A stretch of 64,000 nucleotides of DNA, from positions 744,001 to 808,000 of the forward strand of contig NZ_BDDE01000012.1 of NCBI RefSeq assembly GCF_008327685.1, given 5' to 3'. The notes under the pieces were generated by a model. The model searched no databases and had not been told where the DNA came from. It saw only the letters and a list, made by a program, of their open reading frames with translations. Below are positions 25,087 through 34,199 of this stretch, one piece after another; position 1 is the stretch's first letter, and each line of letters starts with the position of its first letter. This DNA is from Actinomadura sp. K4S16. Its GTDB lineage: Bacteria; Actinomycetota; Actinomycetes; Streptosporangiales; Streptosporangiaceae. A program made the position numbers and the translations under genes.

Positions 25087-26250
25087 ATGCGGGACGCGGT
25101 GATCGTGGAGGCGGTGCGCACTCCGCTGGGCAAGGGCAGGGCGAACGGGGCCCTGCACGGCGAGCACCCGGCCGACCTGCTGGCGCGGACGCTGAGGTCG
25201 CTCGTCGAGCGGGCGGGCATCGACCCGGCGACCGTGGACGACGTGATCGGCGGCGTCGTCACCCAGGCGGGCGACCAGGCGCTCAACCTCACCCGGACCG
25301 CGGTCCTCGCCGCGGGGTTCCCCGAGAGCGTCCCCGCCATGACGGTCGACCGGCAGTGCGGCTCGTCCCAGCAGGCCCTGCACATCGCGGCGCAGGGCGT
25401 GCAGAGCGGCGCCTACGACATCGCCATCGCGTGCGGGGTCGAGTCGATGTCGCGGGTGCCGATGGGGTCGAGCGTCCTGCCGGGCAGCGACCCGTTCGGG
25501 CCGGGGCTCCACGCGCGCTACCCGGACGGGCTCGTCGGCCAGGGCATCAGCGCCGAGCTGATCGCCGCCCGCTGGGACCTGCCGCGGGAGGAGCTCGACG
25601 CCTACGCCTACGAGTCCCACCGCCGCGCCGCCGAGGCGTGGAAGAACGGCGAGTTCGACCGGGAGGTCGCCTGGACGGGCCAGTGGGACGAGACCGTCCG
25701 CCCGGGGACGTCGCCGGAGGTCCTCGCCGGCCTGAAGCCCGCCTACTACGACGAGCGCATGGCCGAGCGGTTCCCCGAGATCGCCTGGAAGATCACCGCC
25801 GGCAACGCCTCGCCGGTCAACGACGGCGCCGCCGCCGTCCTGGTCATGGGCGCCGACGTCGCCGAGCGGCTCGGCCTGCGCCCGCGCGCCCGCTTCCACG
25901 CGTTCGCCGTGACCGGCGACGACCCCCTGCTCATGCTCACCGCGATCATCCCCGCGACCGCGAAGGTGCTGGAGCGCGCCGGCCTCACGCTGGACGACAT
26001 CGACCTGTTCGAGGTGAACGAGGCGTTCGCCCCCGTCGTGCTCGCGTGGGCCCGCGAGACCGGCGCCGACCTGGCGCGCGTCAACGTGCGCGGCGGCGCG
26101 ATCGCGATCGGCCACCCGCTCGGCGCGAGCGGCGCCCGCCTCATGACGACGCTGCTGCACGCCCTGGAGGACCGCGGCGGCCGGTTCGGCCTGCAGACGA
26201 TGTGCGAGGCGGGCGGCCTGGCCAACGCCACCGTCGTCGAGCGGCTCTGA
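25087..26250 (+). CDS. Thiolase family acetyl-CoA acyltransferase
   Basis: 387 residues. Nucleophile Cys91 in TVDRQCGSSQQALHIAAQ, ESMSRVPMG loop, EVNEAFAP, GGAIAIGHPLGASGARLM with the catalytic His, and a late MCEAGGLANATVVERL carrying the second Cys. Acts in fatty-acid beta-oxidation or acetoacetyl-CoA metabolism; direction cannot be told. ATG 25087 follows a strong GGAGGTGGGG site. It carries two operator copies upstream and is followed by an HxlR regulator 40 bp downstream. Confidence 0.93.
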   Translation: MRDAVIVEAVRTPLGKGRANGALHGEHPADLLARTLRSLVERAGIDPATVDDVIGGVVTQAGDQALNLTRTAVLAAGFPESVPAMTVDRQCGSSQQALHIAAQGVQSGAYDIAIACGVESMSRVPMGSSVLPGSDPFGPGLHARYPDGLVGQGISAELIAARWDLPREELDAYAYESHRRAAEAWKNGEFDREVAWTGQWDETVRPGTSPEVLAGLKPAYYDERMAERFPEIAWKITAGNASPVNDGAAAVLVMGADVAERLGLRPRARFHAFAVTGDDPLLMLTAIIPATAKVLERAGLTLDDIDLFEVNEAFAPVVLAWARETGADLARVNVRGGAIAIGHPLGASGARLMTTLLHALEDRGGRFGLQTMCEAGGLANATVVERL

Positions 26251-26290
26251 CGGGGCGGGGCGCCCGGACCCGGCGGCTAGGCTTCCCGGT

Positions 26291-26734
26291 ATGCCGAAGG
26301 ACGCCGACCCGCGCGAGTGCTCCATCGCCGACACCCTGGACCTGGTCGGCGAGCGCTGGAGCCTGCTGGCGATCCGGGAGCTGAGCTACGGGGTGCGGCG
26401 CTTCGACCAGATCGTCCGCAACACCGGCGCGTCCCGCGACATCCTCACCTCCCGCCTCCGCAAGCTGGAGGCGAACGGCATCGTCCGCCGCGAGCGCTAC
26501 AGCGACCACCCGGTGCGCCACGAGTACCACCTCACGCCCGCCGGCTGGGAGCTGTGCGACGTCCTGCTCGTGCTGATGGCCTGGGGCGACCGGCACCTGC
26601 ACCCGGACGACCCGCCCGTCAGCTGGCGGCACTCGTGCGGCGAGACGGTCACCCCCGTGGTCGTCTGCCGCCACTGCGGCACCGAGGCCCGCCGGGGCGC
26701 CCACTCGCCCACCGGCCGGGGCGCCCGCGCCTGA
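26291..26734 (+). CDS. HxlR family transcriptional regulator
   Basis: 147 residues with the HxlR winged helix: ECSIADTLDLVGERWSLLAIRELSYGVRRFDQI, GASRDILTSRLRKLEANGIVRRERY, and HEYHLTPAGWEL. It has the N-terminal Cys10 used in redox-sensing family members and a C-terminal Cys pair (VVCRHCGTEA) plus a His-Ser-Cys-Gly, which could bind metal. TAGGCT is 7 nt before ATG 26291 (leaderless). Likely regulator of the adjacent thiolase via the GTTG-N7-CAAC operators. Confidence 0.9.
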   Translation: MPKDADPRECSIADTLDLVGERWSLLAIRELSYGVRRFDQIVRNTGASRDILTSRLRKLEANGIVRRERYSDHPVRHEYHLTPAGWELCDVLLVLMAWGDRHLHPDDPPVSWRHSCGETVTPVVVCRHCGTEARRGAHSPTGRGARA

Positions 26735-26762
26735 CCCGCCGTCCGTCCGTCCGGGCGGCGCG

Positions 26763-27383
26763 TCAGCGCTCCGCGGCCAGGCGGACGCCCAGGCCGATGA
26801 AGAGGGCCCCGACCGTGGCGTTGAGCCTGCGGCGGGCGGTGTGCCGGCGGCGCAGCCAGTCCCCGATGCGTCCCGCGAGGACGCCGACCGTGCCGTCCAC
26901 GAGGAACTCCAGCGCGATCAGGACGGCGCCGAGGATCGCGAACTGCGCCCACACGTGCCCGAGCGCGGGGTCGATGAACTGGGGCAGGAACGCGATGGTG
27001 AAGGTGACCATCTTCGGGTTCAGCAGATTGGTCAGCAGCCCGTTGAGGTAGGCCCGCCGCCCCGAGACCCCGGCCGGTTCCACGTCCACGTCCCTGCGGT
27101 GCCGCAGGGTCTGGACGCCCAGGTAGATCAGGTAGGCGGCCCCGACCACCCGGACCACCGTGAACGCGACCGGCACCGCCGCGAAGAGCGCGGCCAGCCC
27201 GGCCGCGGCCACGGCGACGTGCACCGCCTCGCTCGTCGCGACCCCCGCCGTGGCGAGCAGCCCCGCCCGCGGCCCGCCCCGCATGCCGCACCCGAGGATG
27301 AACAGCATGTCGGGGCCGGGGATCACCATGGCGATGATCGAGGTCACGAGGAACACCGCGAGCAGATGCGAGTCGACCGGCAT
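26763..27383 (-). CDS. LysE family amino-acid exporter
   Basis: 206-residue inner-membrane protein with about six hydrophobic segments and the LysE/RhtB signatures: MVIPGPDMLFILGCGMRGGPRAGLLATAGVATSEAVH near the N-terminus, AAYLIYLGVQTLRHR, and GLLTNLLNPKMVTFTIAFLPQF in the middle. Exports amino acids or homoserine-lactone-like solutes; substrate unknown. ATG 27383. Confidence 0.92.
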   Translation of the reverse strand: MPVDSHLLAVFLVTSIIAMVIPGPDMLFILGCGMRGGPRAGLLATAGVATSEAVHVAVAAAGLAALFAAVPVAFTVVRVVGAAYLIYLGVQTLRHRRDVDVEPAGVSGRRAYLNGLLTNLLNPKMVTFTIAFLPQFIDPALGHVWAQFAILGAVLIALEFLVDGTVGVLAGRIGDWLRRRHTARRRLNATVGALFIGLGVRLAAER

Positions 27384-27443
27384 ACCGCGATCATCACACG
27401 CCCCTGGAGCGGGCGGAACCGGATCGTCCGCCGCGGTTGCGCG

Positions 27444-27815
27444 TCAGCGGGCGGGTGCGGGGCGTCGCTCGGTCGCCCGGGCCAGCGCGGTCGCGAGGCG
27501 GTCGCGGGCCTCGGTCTGGGCCGCGAGGCGCGCGTCGAGGACGGCGAGGCGGTCCATGGCGATCCGGAGGCCCCGCTCGGACGGGGGCGAGGCCGCCACG
27601 TCGCCGTCCAGGCAGACCGAGAACGCGCGCACGTCGTCGAGGGTGAGGCCGACGGCGAGCAGCTCCCGGATGTTGCGGACCCGCACGGCCGCGCCCTCGT
27701 CGTAGACCCGGTAGCCGTTGCCCGCCCGGCGGGACGTGATCAGACCCGCCTCCTCGTAGTGCCGCAGCGCGCGCGGCGTCGTCCCGGTGATCCGCGCCAG
27801 CTCGCCGATCCGCAC
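27444..27815 (-). CDS. MerR family transcriptional regulator
   Basis: 123 residues. N-terminal MerR HTH: MRIGELARITGTTPRALRHY then EEAGLITSRRAGNGYRVYDE. A middle helix RVRNIRELLAVGLTLDDVRAF and a C-terminal coiled-coil dimerisation helix follow. GTG 27815 was chosen among four clustered GTGs because GGAGG (27828-27824) is 8 nt upstream and it gives the canonical MRIGELAR start. No cysteine metal-site pattern; ligand unknown. Lies between a LysE exporter and an SDR on the same strand. Confidence 0.88.
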   Translation of the reverse strand: MRIGELARITGTTPRALRHYEEAGLITSRRAGNGYRVYDEGAAVRVRNIRELLAVGLTLDDVRAFSVCLDGDVAASPPSERGLRIAMDRLAVLDARLAAQTEARDRLATALARATERRPAPAR

Positions 27816-27868
27816 CGTCACCACCTCCGGCCCCAGTCCTACCAGGCGCCGGGGCGCCCGCCACCGGT

Positions 27869-28618
27869 TCAGGCGATCACGGCGCCGCCGTCCACCGCGA
27901 GCACGACACCGGTGACGAACGAGGCGCCCGGCGAGGCCAGCCGCGTGATCGCCCACGCGACCTCCTCGGGACGCCCGACGCGTCCGAGCGGGGTGTGCTC
28001 GATCTGCCACTGCCGCAGCGCGGCCAGGCGCTCGGCCGACAGCCCCTGGTGCTCGCCCATCGGGGTGGCGACCGCCCCCGGCGCCACGGCGGCCACCCGG
28101 ATCCCGCGCGGCGCGAGCTCCAGCGCCCAGCTGCGCGTGAGCGTCTCCAGCGCCGACTTCGTCGCGGCGTAGAAGGCGTTGCCCGGCCAGCCCCGCTGCC
28201 CGATCGACGTGCTGACGTTGACGACCACCCCGCCGCCGTCCAGCGCCGGCAGCGCCGCCTGGGTCAGCAGGACGGGCGCGACCAGGTTCGTCGCGAGCTG
28301 CGGCGCGATCGTCTCCGGGGTGAGGGCCTCCAGCGTCCCGCTCCGGACGATCGCCGCGTTGTTGACCAGCACGTCGAGCCGCCCATGCGCGTCCGTCACC
28401 CTGCGGACGATCTCCTCGGCGGCGCCCTCACCGGTGATGTCGGCGGCGAGCGGCTCGATGCCGGGATGGCCCTGCGCGGTCTCGGCCAGCGGCTCGGCCC
28501 GCCGCCCCACGGCCACCACCCGCGCGCCCTCGGCTGCGAACATGCGCGCCGTGGCGCGTCCGATCCCGGTCCCGGCCCCGGTGACCAGGACGACCCTGTC
28601 CTGCGATTTCGTCTCCAT
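27869..28618 (-). CDS. Short-chain dehydrogenase/reductase (SDR)
   Basis: 249-residue NAD(P)-dependent oxidoreductase with the Rossmann motif VVLVTGAGTGIGRATARMFA (TGxxxGxG), NNAAIVRSG, the catalytic Ser in VNVSTSIGQRG, and YAATKSALETL (YxxxK), ending ASFVTGVVLAVDGGAV, the usual classical-SDR C-terminus. ATG 28618. Substrate not predictable. It is downstream of and on the same strand as the TetR gene at 28669-29238. Confidence 0.92.
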   Translation of the reverse strand: METKSQDRVVLVTGAGTGIGRATARMFAAEGARVVAVGRRAEPLAETAQGHPGIEPLAADITGEGAAEEIVRRVTDAHGRLDVLVNNAAIVRSGTLEALTPETIAPQLATNLVAPVLLTQAALPALDGGGVVVNVSTSIGQRGWPGNAFYAATKSALETLTRSWALELAPRGIRVAAVAPGAVATPMGEHQGLSAERLAALRQWQIEHTPLGRVGRPEEVAWAITRLASPGASFVTGVVLAVDGGAVIA

Positions 28619-28668
28619 GCCCCCACCCTGGAACCCTGCCGCCAACGGCAAGGTCAACCCCGGCGGAG

Positions 28669-29238
28669 TTATTGGGCCCCGTCCAGGAGGAGCCGGGCGC
28701 CGGTCCGGGCGCGGGCGGCGGCGGTGGGGTCGCCGTGGACGCCGGCGACCACGATCGCGCCCTCGGCGAGCAGGTAGACGGCCTCGGCAGCCGGCGCGGC
28801 GACGGGGGAGACCAGGGCGACGACCTGTTCGTGGAACGCCCGCTTGTGGGCCCGCGCCGCGTCCGCGATCGCCGGGGACGACGAGCCGAGTTCCCCGTGG
28901 GCGTTGACCCACGCGCAGCCGCGGAAGCCGGGCTCGGCGAACCACTCCCCGAGCCAGTCGAACAGGGCGAGGACCCGCTCCCGGGGGTCGGGCACCGCGT
29001 CCAGGTGCGCGGCCAGGCTGCCTCGCCAGCGGCGGTCGCGGCGGTCCAGCATCGCCACGACCAGGGCCTCCTTCGTCGGGAAGAGCCGGTAGATGCGCTT
29101 GAGGGGCAGGCCGGCCGCGGTCCGCAGCTCGTCCATGCCCACCGCCTGGACGCCCTGCCGGTAGAAGAGTCGCTCCGCGACGTCCAGCAGCGCCTCGCGG
29201 TCGCGCTCCTGCTGCTCCTCGGTGATCGCGGCCGGCAT
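28669..29238 (-). CDS. TetR family transcriptional regulator
   Basis: 189 residues; HTH with REALLDVAERLFYRQGVQAVGMDELRTAAG and LKRIYRLFPTKEALVVAML (about 14-65), C-terminal ligand domain with a GCAWVNAHGELG motif seen in actinobacterial TetRs. Divergent from the DUF1348 gene; two copies of a palindromic operator lie between them. Probably autoregulated and controlling the DUF1348 gene and perhaps the SDR downstream. Confidence 0.9.
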   Translation of the reverse strand: MPAAITEEQQERDREALLDVAERLFYRQGVQAVGMDELRTAAGLPLKRIYRLFPTKEALVVAMLDRRDRRWRGSLAAHLDAVPDPRERVLALFDWLGEWFAEPGFRGCAWVNAHGELGSSSPAIADAARAHKRAFHEQVVALVSPVAAPAAEAVYLLAEGAIVVAGVHGDPTAAARARTGARLLLDGAQ

Positions 29239-29256
29239 CGGCGCTCCTGGCTTGAC

Positions 29257-29273
29257 GTTGAGAACGGTCGTTC
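29257..29273. promoter_or_regulatory. TetR operator copy 1
   Basis: GTTGAGAACGGTCGTTC, exact inverse of 29297-29313. Each contains the dyad GAACGgtCGTTC. Confidence 0.8.
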
Positions 29274-29294
29274 CCTACCTTAGCGGCAATGATG

Positions 29295-29313
29295 GAGAAC
29301 GACCGTTCTCAAC
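29295..29313. promoter_or_regulatory. TetR operator copy 2
   Basis: GAGAACGACCGTTCTCAAC; includes a 16-bp perfect palindrome GAGAACGA/CCGTTCTC-type dyad and is the inverse repeat of copy 1, placed just upstream of the AGGAGG of the DUF1348 gene. Confidence 0.8.
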
Positions 29314-29327
29314 ATGAGGAGGCCTCA

Positions 29328-29789
29328 ATGCCGGAAGACCGTCCGCCTTACCCGCCGTTCACCCTGGAGACCGCGAGGCAGAAGGTCCAGGCGGCCGAGG
29401 ACGCCTGGAACACCCGCGACCCGCGGCGGGTGGCGCTCGCCTACACGCCCGACTCGGTGTGGCGGAACAGGGATCAGTTCGTCACCGGACGGGAGGAGAT
29501 CATCGCCTTCCTGACGGCGAAGTGGGAGCGCGAGCTCGACTACGCGCTGCGCAAGAGCCTGTGGGGGTTCCGCGAGAACCGCATGGCCGTCCGGTTCCAG
29601 TACGAGTGGCACGACGCCGCCGGCCAGTGGTGGCGCAGCTACGGCAACGAGCTGTGGGAGTTCGACGAGCACGGCCTGATGCGCCGCCGCGAGGCGAGCA
29701 TCAACGACATCGCGATCCCCGAAACCGCCCGCCGAATCCACGGCCCCCGCCCCCTTGCCGAGCATGGCCTGGACATTCCGCTCCAGTAG
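29328..29789 (+). CDS. DUF1348 (SnoaL/NTF2-like) protein
   Basis: 153 residues of the nuclear-transport-factor-2 fold: [76 protein letters not shown] and [23 protein letters not shown] are all typical. AGGAGG is 6 nt before ATG 29328; two ATGs upstream lack a site. Biochemical role unknown; regulated by the divergent TetR by context. Confidence 0.9.
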   Translation: MPEDRPPYPPFTLETARQKVQAAEDAWNTRDPRRVALAYTPDSVWRNRDQFVTGREEIIAFLTAKWERELDYALRKSLWGFRENRMAVRFQYEWHDAAGQWWRSYGNELWEFDEHGLMRRREASINDIAIPETARRIHGPRPLAEHGLDIPLQ

Positions 29790-29814
29790 CGTTGACGCGG
29801 CTGACCGCTGGTCG

Positions 29815-29842
29815 GGTGCCGGGCCTCTGAAGGCCCGGCACC
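29815..29842. terminator. Hairpin after the DUF1348 gene
   Basis: GGTGCCGGGCCT-CTGA-AGGCCCGGCACC, a perfect 12-bp stem. A related shorter hairpin, GCCGGGCCT...AGGCCCGGC (29896-29921), follows 53 bp later and faces the convergent small membrane-protein gene. Confidence 0.75.
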
Positions 29843-29895
29843 GGCTTGTCAAAGGAGGCGCCCTCGGAAATCTCCGAAGTCCGCGAGTGCGGTTG

Positions 29896-29921
29896 GCCGG
29901 GCCTCACCCCAAAGGCCCGGC
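29896..29921. terminator. Second related hairpin, convergent side
   Basis: GCCGGGCCT-CACCCCAA-AGGCCCGGC, a 9-bp stem sharing its arms with the 29815-29842 hairpin; it lies just beyond the stop of the minus-strand gene at 29933. Confidence 0.55.
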
Positions 29922-29932
29922 ACATGCGAGTG

Positions 29933-30244
29933 CTACTGCTTTTCTGCCGCGTAGAGCTTGCCTGCGGCGTCGGCCTTGCCCGCGGCGTCGACCTGCGTCA
30001 CCTTGCAGCTTTTCGCCTCGTACCGCTTGTCGGTGGTGTTACGTGAGCCACCGGAAAAAGCGCCACAGGCGACCATGATCGTTAGGATCAGGGCCGTGCT
30101 GGCAAAGAAGGCCATGAAACCTTCGCGGAACCTGTCGCGAAGGGTCGCCTTACCGGCCGGCCTCATATGGCCGATGATGATGCCGACTATCATCCCGGTG
30201 AGAACGGCGATGGTAATGTATGAAATTGCTCCTTGGGTATTCAC
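29933..30244 (-). CDS. Small two-TM membrane protein (103 aa), hypothetical
   Basis: From GTG 30244 the product begins NTQGAISYITIAVLTGMIVG with a first membrane helix, a basic HMRPAGKATLRDRFREG loop, a second helix FMAFFASTALILTIMVACGAF, then a soluble tail with one Cys (YEAKSCKVTQ) and two AAGK repeats. The frame is open to ATG 30502, but the added 86 residues look non-coding. A leader hairpin (30267-30274 with 30291-30298) and GAAGAGGAACTC precede it. Base composition is less GC-rich than its neighbours, suggesting recent acquisition. No family recognised. Confidence 0.5.
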   Translation of the reverse strand: MNTQGAISYITIAVLTGMIVGIIIGHMRPAGKATLRDRFREGFMAFFASTALILTIMVACGAFSGGSRNTTDKRYEAKSCKVTQVDAAGKADAAGKLYAAEKQ

Positions 30245-30934
30245 CTTCGTTGAGTTCCTCTTCTCCAGCCGAGAGGTGTTCGATACCGATTCTCGGCTAA
30301 TTGAAAATAAGGACGGGTTTGATGTGGGCACCCCCAGAGGCGACCGGCTCATCGCGAGGGGTGCGGGTGAGCCGGCCATTGCTCGAACCGTGGCGCCAAG
30401 CGAGTCGGCGAGTTCAGCGCAACTTACCGCAGAAAGATCGAGCTCGCCAAACCTCCAGCCACCGCACATTCCGCCCTGACAAAACGGTTGCCAATGGAAC
30501 AATTTACGTCAAATCGGACCTGGTGGTATGCCGCAAAATTGGACAATGCCGGTCAATATTAAATTTCGCTGTGATCCAATTCATGTCGACCGGTCGGGAC
30601 TCGGTGCCCGATGTGCGGGATTTGAAGATATTCACCCCTCTCGCCCTAATCTCCAAAAAGAACGATGAGGCGCACGAGTCGGAGAGAATCTCACTCCGCC
30701 GTGTTGCTCTCCACTCGATCGAGCAGGCTCGGGACGCTCAGGGCCGGGAGGAGCACTGCCGCCCCGGCGAACGCGCCGCGGGCCGGGAGAATTGCCTCGG
30801 GCGACGAGTGGTCGTGGTCTCAGATGCCGCGGGCCTTCGGTCTTGCGCATCTGTGTCCCGGGCGAGGCGGAGGCCTCCCGCTCCCGTGACTTACGAACGG
30901 CCTCTCCTGCCCGCTTGCCGGCCTCGTCCCTCCG
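30245..30934. other. Lower-GC stretch with no convincing gene
   Basis: About 690 bp between the small membrane-protein gene and sdaA. Parts such as 30480-30660 are markedly A/T-rich for this genome. A 215-codon plus-strand frame (30301-30948) and a 72-codon minus-strand frame cross it, but their composition lacks the genome's codon pattern and neither has a ribosome-binding site. It could be decayed horizontally acquired DNA. Confidence 0.5.
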
Positions 30935-32308
30935 TCAGCATTCGATGACGTTGACGGCCAGGCCGCCGCGGGAGGTCTCCTTGTACTTGTCGAGCATGTC
31001 GCGGCCGGTGTCGCGCATGGTCTTGATGGCCTTGTCGAGGGAGACGAAGTGGCGGCCGTCGCCGCGCAGGGAGATGCGGGCGGCGCTGATGGCCTTGATG
31101 GCGCCGACCGCGTTGCGCTCGATGCAGGGCACCTGGACCAGGCCGCCGACGGGGTCGCAGGTCAGGCCCAGGTTGTGCTCGATGCCGATCTCGGCGGCGT
31201 TCTCCACCTGCTCGGGGGTGCCGCCGAGGACCTCGGTGAGCCCGGCGGCGGCCATCGAGCAGGCCGAGCCGACCTCGCCCTGGCAGCCGACCTCGGCGCC
31301 GGAGATGGAGGCGTTCTGCTTGAACAGCACGCCCATCGCCCCCGCGGTCAGCAGGAACCGCACGACGCCCTCGTCGTCGCACCCCGGGACGAACCGGTCG
31401 TAGTAATGCAGGACGGCCGGGATGATGCCCGCGGCGCCGTTGGTGGGGGCGGTGACGATGCGGCCGCCCGCCGCGTTCTCCTCGTTGACGGCGAGGGCGA
31501 ACAGGGTGACCCAGTCCATCGCGTGGAGCGGGTCGGACGCCTTCTCGGCGGAGAGCTGGCGGTGCAGCTGGGGAGCGCGGCGGCGCACCTTGAGCCCGCC
31601 CGGCAGCAGGCCCTCGCGGATGCAGCCCCGGGCGACGCAGGCGCGCATCACCTGCCAGAGTTCGAGCAGGCCGTCGTGGATCTCGGCGGTGGTGCGGCCG
31701 AACGCCCGCTCGTTCTCCAGCATGAGCGCGGAGATCGACAGGCCCGTCTCCCGGCAGCGGTCGAGCAGCTCGGCGGCGGTGTCGAAGGGGAGCGGCAGGA
31801 CGGTGTCGTCGGGCTTGATGCGGTCGGCGCCGGTGGCGTTCTCGTCCACGATGAAGCCGCCGCCCACCGAGTAGTACACCTTGGCGCGCAGCTCCTGGCC
31901 CGAGGCGTCCAGGGCCGTGAACCGCATCCCGTTGGGGTGGCCGGGCAGCGACTCCTTGCGTTCGAAGACCAGGTGCTCGTTCACCACGAACGGGACGTCG
32001 TGGTCGCCGAACAGGCGCAGGGCCCCGCGCTCGCGGATCGCCGCGAGGCGCTCGTCCACCCGGTCCACGTCGACGAGTTCGGGCTTGTCGCCTTCGAGAC
32101 CCAGGATGACGGCCTTGTCGGAGCCGTGGCCCTTGCCGGTGAGGCCGAGCGAGCCGTAGAGGGTGACGGCGACGGACGCGGTCTTCTCCAGCAGCCCGTC
32201 GCGGTCCAGGCCGCGGGCGAACCGGTGCGCGGCCGCCATCGGACCGCCCGTGTGGGACGACGACGGGCCGATACCGATCTTGAACAGGTCGAAAACGCTG
32301 ATGGCCAT
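30935..32308 (-). CDS. sdaA: L-serine ammonia-lyase (single-chain, [4Fe-4S])
   Basis: 457-residue iron-sulfur serine dehydratase converting L-serine to pyruvate and ammonia. N-terminal beta-domain with [17 protein letters not shown]-terminal alpha-domain with [17 protein letters not shown] and cluster cysteines in [19 protein letters not shown] and [19 protein letters not shown], ending VNVIEC with the C-terminal Cys typical of the family. It is the last gene of the riboswitch-headed gcvT-gcvH-glyA-sdaA series, so it likely burns serine made from excess glycine. Confidence 0.95.
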   Translation of the reverse strand: MAISVFDLFKIGIGPSSSHTGGPMAAAHRFARGLDRDGLLEKTASVAVTLYGSLGLTGKGHGSDKAVILGLEGDKPELVDVDRVDERLAAIRERGALRLFGDHDVPFVVNEHLVFERKESLPGHPNGMRFTALDASGQELRAKVYYSVGGGFIVDENATGADRIKPDDTVLPLPFDTAAELLDRCRETGLSISALMLENERAFGRTTAEIHDGLLELWQVMRACVARGCIREGLLPGGLKVRRRAPQLHRQLSAEKASDPLHAMDWVTLFALAVNEENAAGGRIVTAPTNGAAGIIPAVLHYYDRFVPGCDDEGVVRFLLTAGAMGVLFKQNASISGAEVGCQGEVGSACSMAAAGLTEVLGGTPEQVENAAEIGIEHNLGLTCDPVGGLVQVPCIERNAVGAIKAISAARISLRGDGRHFVSLDKAIKTMRDTGRDMLDKYKETSRGGLAVNVIEC

Positions 32309-32339
32309 TCCACAACCGCCTAGCTACCTCGTTGTAGCC

Positions 32340-32368
32340 GCGCCCCCTCCTCCGGAGAGGAGAGGGCG
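32340..32368. terminator. Hairpin between glyA and sdaA
   Basis: GCGCCCCCTCCTC-CGGA-GAGGAGAGGGCGC (one mismatch) in the 68-bp gap. It may attenuate read-through into sdaA or process the mRNA. Confidence 0.5.
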
Positions 32369-32376
32369 CCGGAACG

Positions 32377-33633
32377 TCACAGGTTCGGGTACAGGGGGTG
32401 CTTGGCGGCGAGCGCCTTCACCCGCTCCGCGAGCCGGTCCCGGTCGAAGGACGGCTGCAGCGCCAGCGCGATCACGTCCGCGACCTCGGCGAAGTCCTCG
32501 GCGGTGAAGCCGCGGGTCGCGAGCGCGGGCGTGCCGATCCGCAGGCCGGAGGTGACCATCGGCGGGCGCGGGTCGTTCGGCACCGCGTTGCGGTTGACCG
32601 TGATGCCGATGTCGTGCAGGCGGTCCTCGGCGTCCCGGCCGGTGAGCTCGGAGTCCACCAGGTCGACCAGCACGAGGTGGACGTCCGTCCCGCCGGTGAG
32701 CACCTTGACGCCGGCCTTCGCGGAGTCCGCGGCGAGCAGGCGCTCGGCGAGCAGCTTCGCGCCCTCCACGGTGACCGCCTGCCGGGCCCGGAACTCCTCC
32801 GACGCGGCGATCTTGAGGGCGACGGCCTTGGCCGCGATCACGTGCTCCAGCGGGCCGCCCTGCATGCCGGGGAACACCGCAGAGTTGATCTTCTTGCCGT
32901 ACTCCTCGCGGGCGAGGATCAGCCCGCCGCGCGGACCGCCGAGCGTCTTGTGCGTCGTGGTCGTCACGATGTCGGCGTACGGGACGGGCGAGGGGTGCAG
33001 CCCCGCCGCGACCAGGCCGGCGAAGTGCGCCATGTCGACCATGAGCAGCGCCCCGACCGAGTCGGCGACCTCCCGGAACTTCGCGAAGTCGAGCTGCCGC
33101 GGATACGCCGACCAGCCCGCCACGATCATCTTGGGGCGGTGCTCGGCCGCGAGGGCGGCGACCTCCTCCATGTCGACCAGGCCGTCCTCGGCGCGGACGT
33201 GGTAGGGCACCACGTTCAGCACCTTGCCGGAGTAGTTCAGCCGCATCCCGTGCGTGAGGTGCCCGCCGTGCGCGAGGTCGAGCCCGAGGATCGTGTCGCC
33301 GGGCTGGAGCAGCGCGAAGTAGACCGCCGTGTTGGCCTGCGCCCCGCTGTGCGGCTGGACGTTCGCGTGCTCGGCGCCGAACAGCGCCTTGGCCCGGTCG
33401 ATGGCGAGCTGCTCGGTGATGTCGACGAACTCGCAGCCGCCGTAGTAGCGGCGCCCCGGGTACCCCTCGGCGTACTTGTTCGTCAGGACCGACCCCTGCG
33501 CCTCCAGCACCGAGACGGGCGCGAAGTTCTCCGACGCGATCATCTCGAGGGTGCCCTGCTGGCGCCGCAGTTCCGCCGTGACGGCCTCGGCGACCTCCGG
33601 ATCGGCCGTCGCCAGGGAGTCGTACAGACTCAT
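32377..33633 (-). CDS. glyA: Serine hydroxymethyltransferase
   Basis: 418-residue PLP enzyme interconverting serine/THF and glycine/methylene-THF. Motifs: [59 protein letters not shown], and the PLP lysine in [13 protein letters not shown]. Full family length. It lies 104 bp after gcvH on the minus strand. Paired with the glycine cleavage genes, it lets two glycines become one serine. Confidence 0.97.
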   Translation of the reverse strand: MSLYDSLATADPEVAEAVTAELRRQQGTLEMIASENFAPVSVLEAQGSVLTNKYAEGYPGRRYYGGCEFVDITEQLAIDRAKALFGAEHANVQPHSGAQANTAVYFALLQPGDTILGLDLAHGGHLTHGMRLNYSGKVLNVVPYHVRAEDGLVDMEEVAALAAEHRPKMIVAGWSAYPRQLDFAKFREVADSVGALLMVDMAHFAGLVAAGLHPSPVPYADIVTTTTHKTLGGPRGGLILAREEYGKKINSAVFPGMQGGPLEHVIAAKAVALKIAASEEFRARQAVTVEGAKLLAERLLAADSAKAGVKVLTGGTDVHLVLVDLVDSELTGRDAEDRLHDIGITVNRNAVPNDPRPPMVTSGLRIGTPALATRGFTAEDFAEVADVIALALQPSFDRDRLAERVKALAAKHPLYPNL

Positions 33634-33736
33634 GCTGTGCTCCCCGCGGGCTTCCGGGGCGCCACTTGGCGGCGCCTTCCCTCGTCGCTCGTTCCTCGCT
33701 CCTCAGTCCAGGCGCCGCCGCGCCCCTCCAGCCCGC

Positions 33737-34126
33737 TCATGCTTCCTCGATCAGCTTGTCGTAGGCGGCGGAGTCGAGCAGGTCGCCCGGCTCCTCCGAG
33801 ATCCGGACCTTGAAGATCCAGCCCTCGCCGTACGGGTCGTCGTTGATGACCTTCGGCTCGTCCACCACCGCGCTGTTGATCGCGGTGATCTCGCCGCTGA
33901 CGGGGGAGTAGATGTCGCTGACCGACTTGGTCGACTCGACCTCGCCGCACGGCTCGCCCGCCTCGACGGTGTCGCCCTCCGAGGGCTGCAGCTCGATGTA
34001 GACGATCTCGCCGAGGGCGTCGGCGGCGTGCGCGGTGATGCCGACCGTGACGATGCCGTCCTCGCCACCGAGGCCCGACACCCACTCGTGCTCCTCGCTG
34101 TAGCGGAGCTCCTCCGGAACGCTCAC
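33737..34126 (-). CDS. gcvH: Glycine cleavage system H protein
   Basis: 129-residue lipoyl carrier shuttling the aminomethyl group between P, T and L proteins. Lipoyl-lysine 67 in [19 protein letters not shown]-terminus [13 protein letters not shown] is canonical. GTG 34126 is used, with AGAGAGAA about 8 nt upstream; GTG 34132 is close behind. It starts 73 bp after the gcvT stop. Confidence 0.96.
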   Translation of the reverse strand: MSVPEELRYSEEHEWVSGLGGEDGIVTVGITAHAADALGEIVYIELQPSEGDTVEAGEPCGEVESTKSVSDIYSPVSGEITAINSAVVDEPKVINDDPYGEGWIFKVRISEEPGDLLDSAAYDKLIEEA

Positions 34127-34199
34127 GATCACTTCTCTCTTTCCACTGTGGGGGCGGGGCCCCACACCGCCGGACAACTTGTTCAGGAACGCTTGCAGA

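Noticed and set aside
29933-30502. Extended 189-aa version of the small membrane protein
   Set aside because: The extra N-terminal 86 residues look non-coding and lack a ribosome-binding site; the 103-aa version begins shortly before the first TM.
30301-30948. 215-codon plus-strand open frame in the AT-richer gap
   Set aside because: No ribosome-binding site, no recognisable domain, and composition unlike either the host genes or a coherent protein; treated as non-coding.
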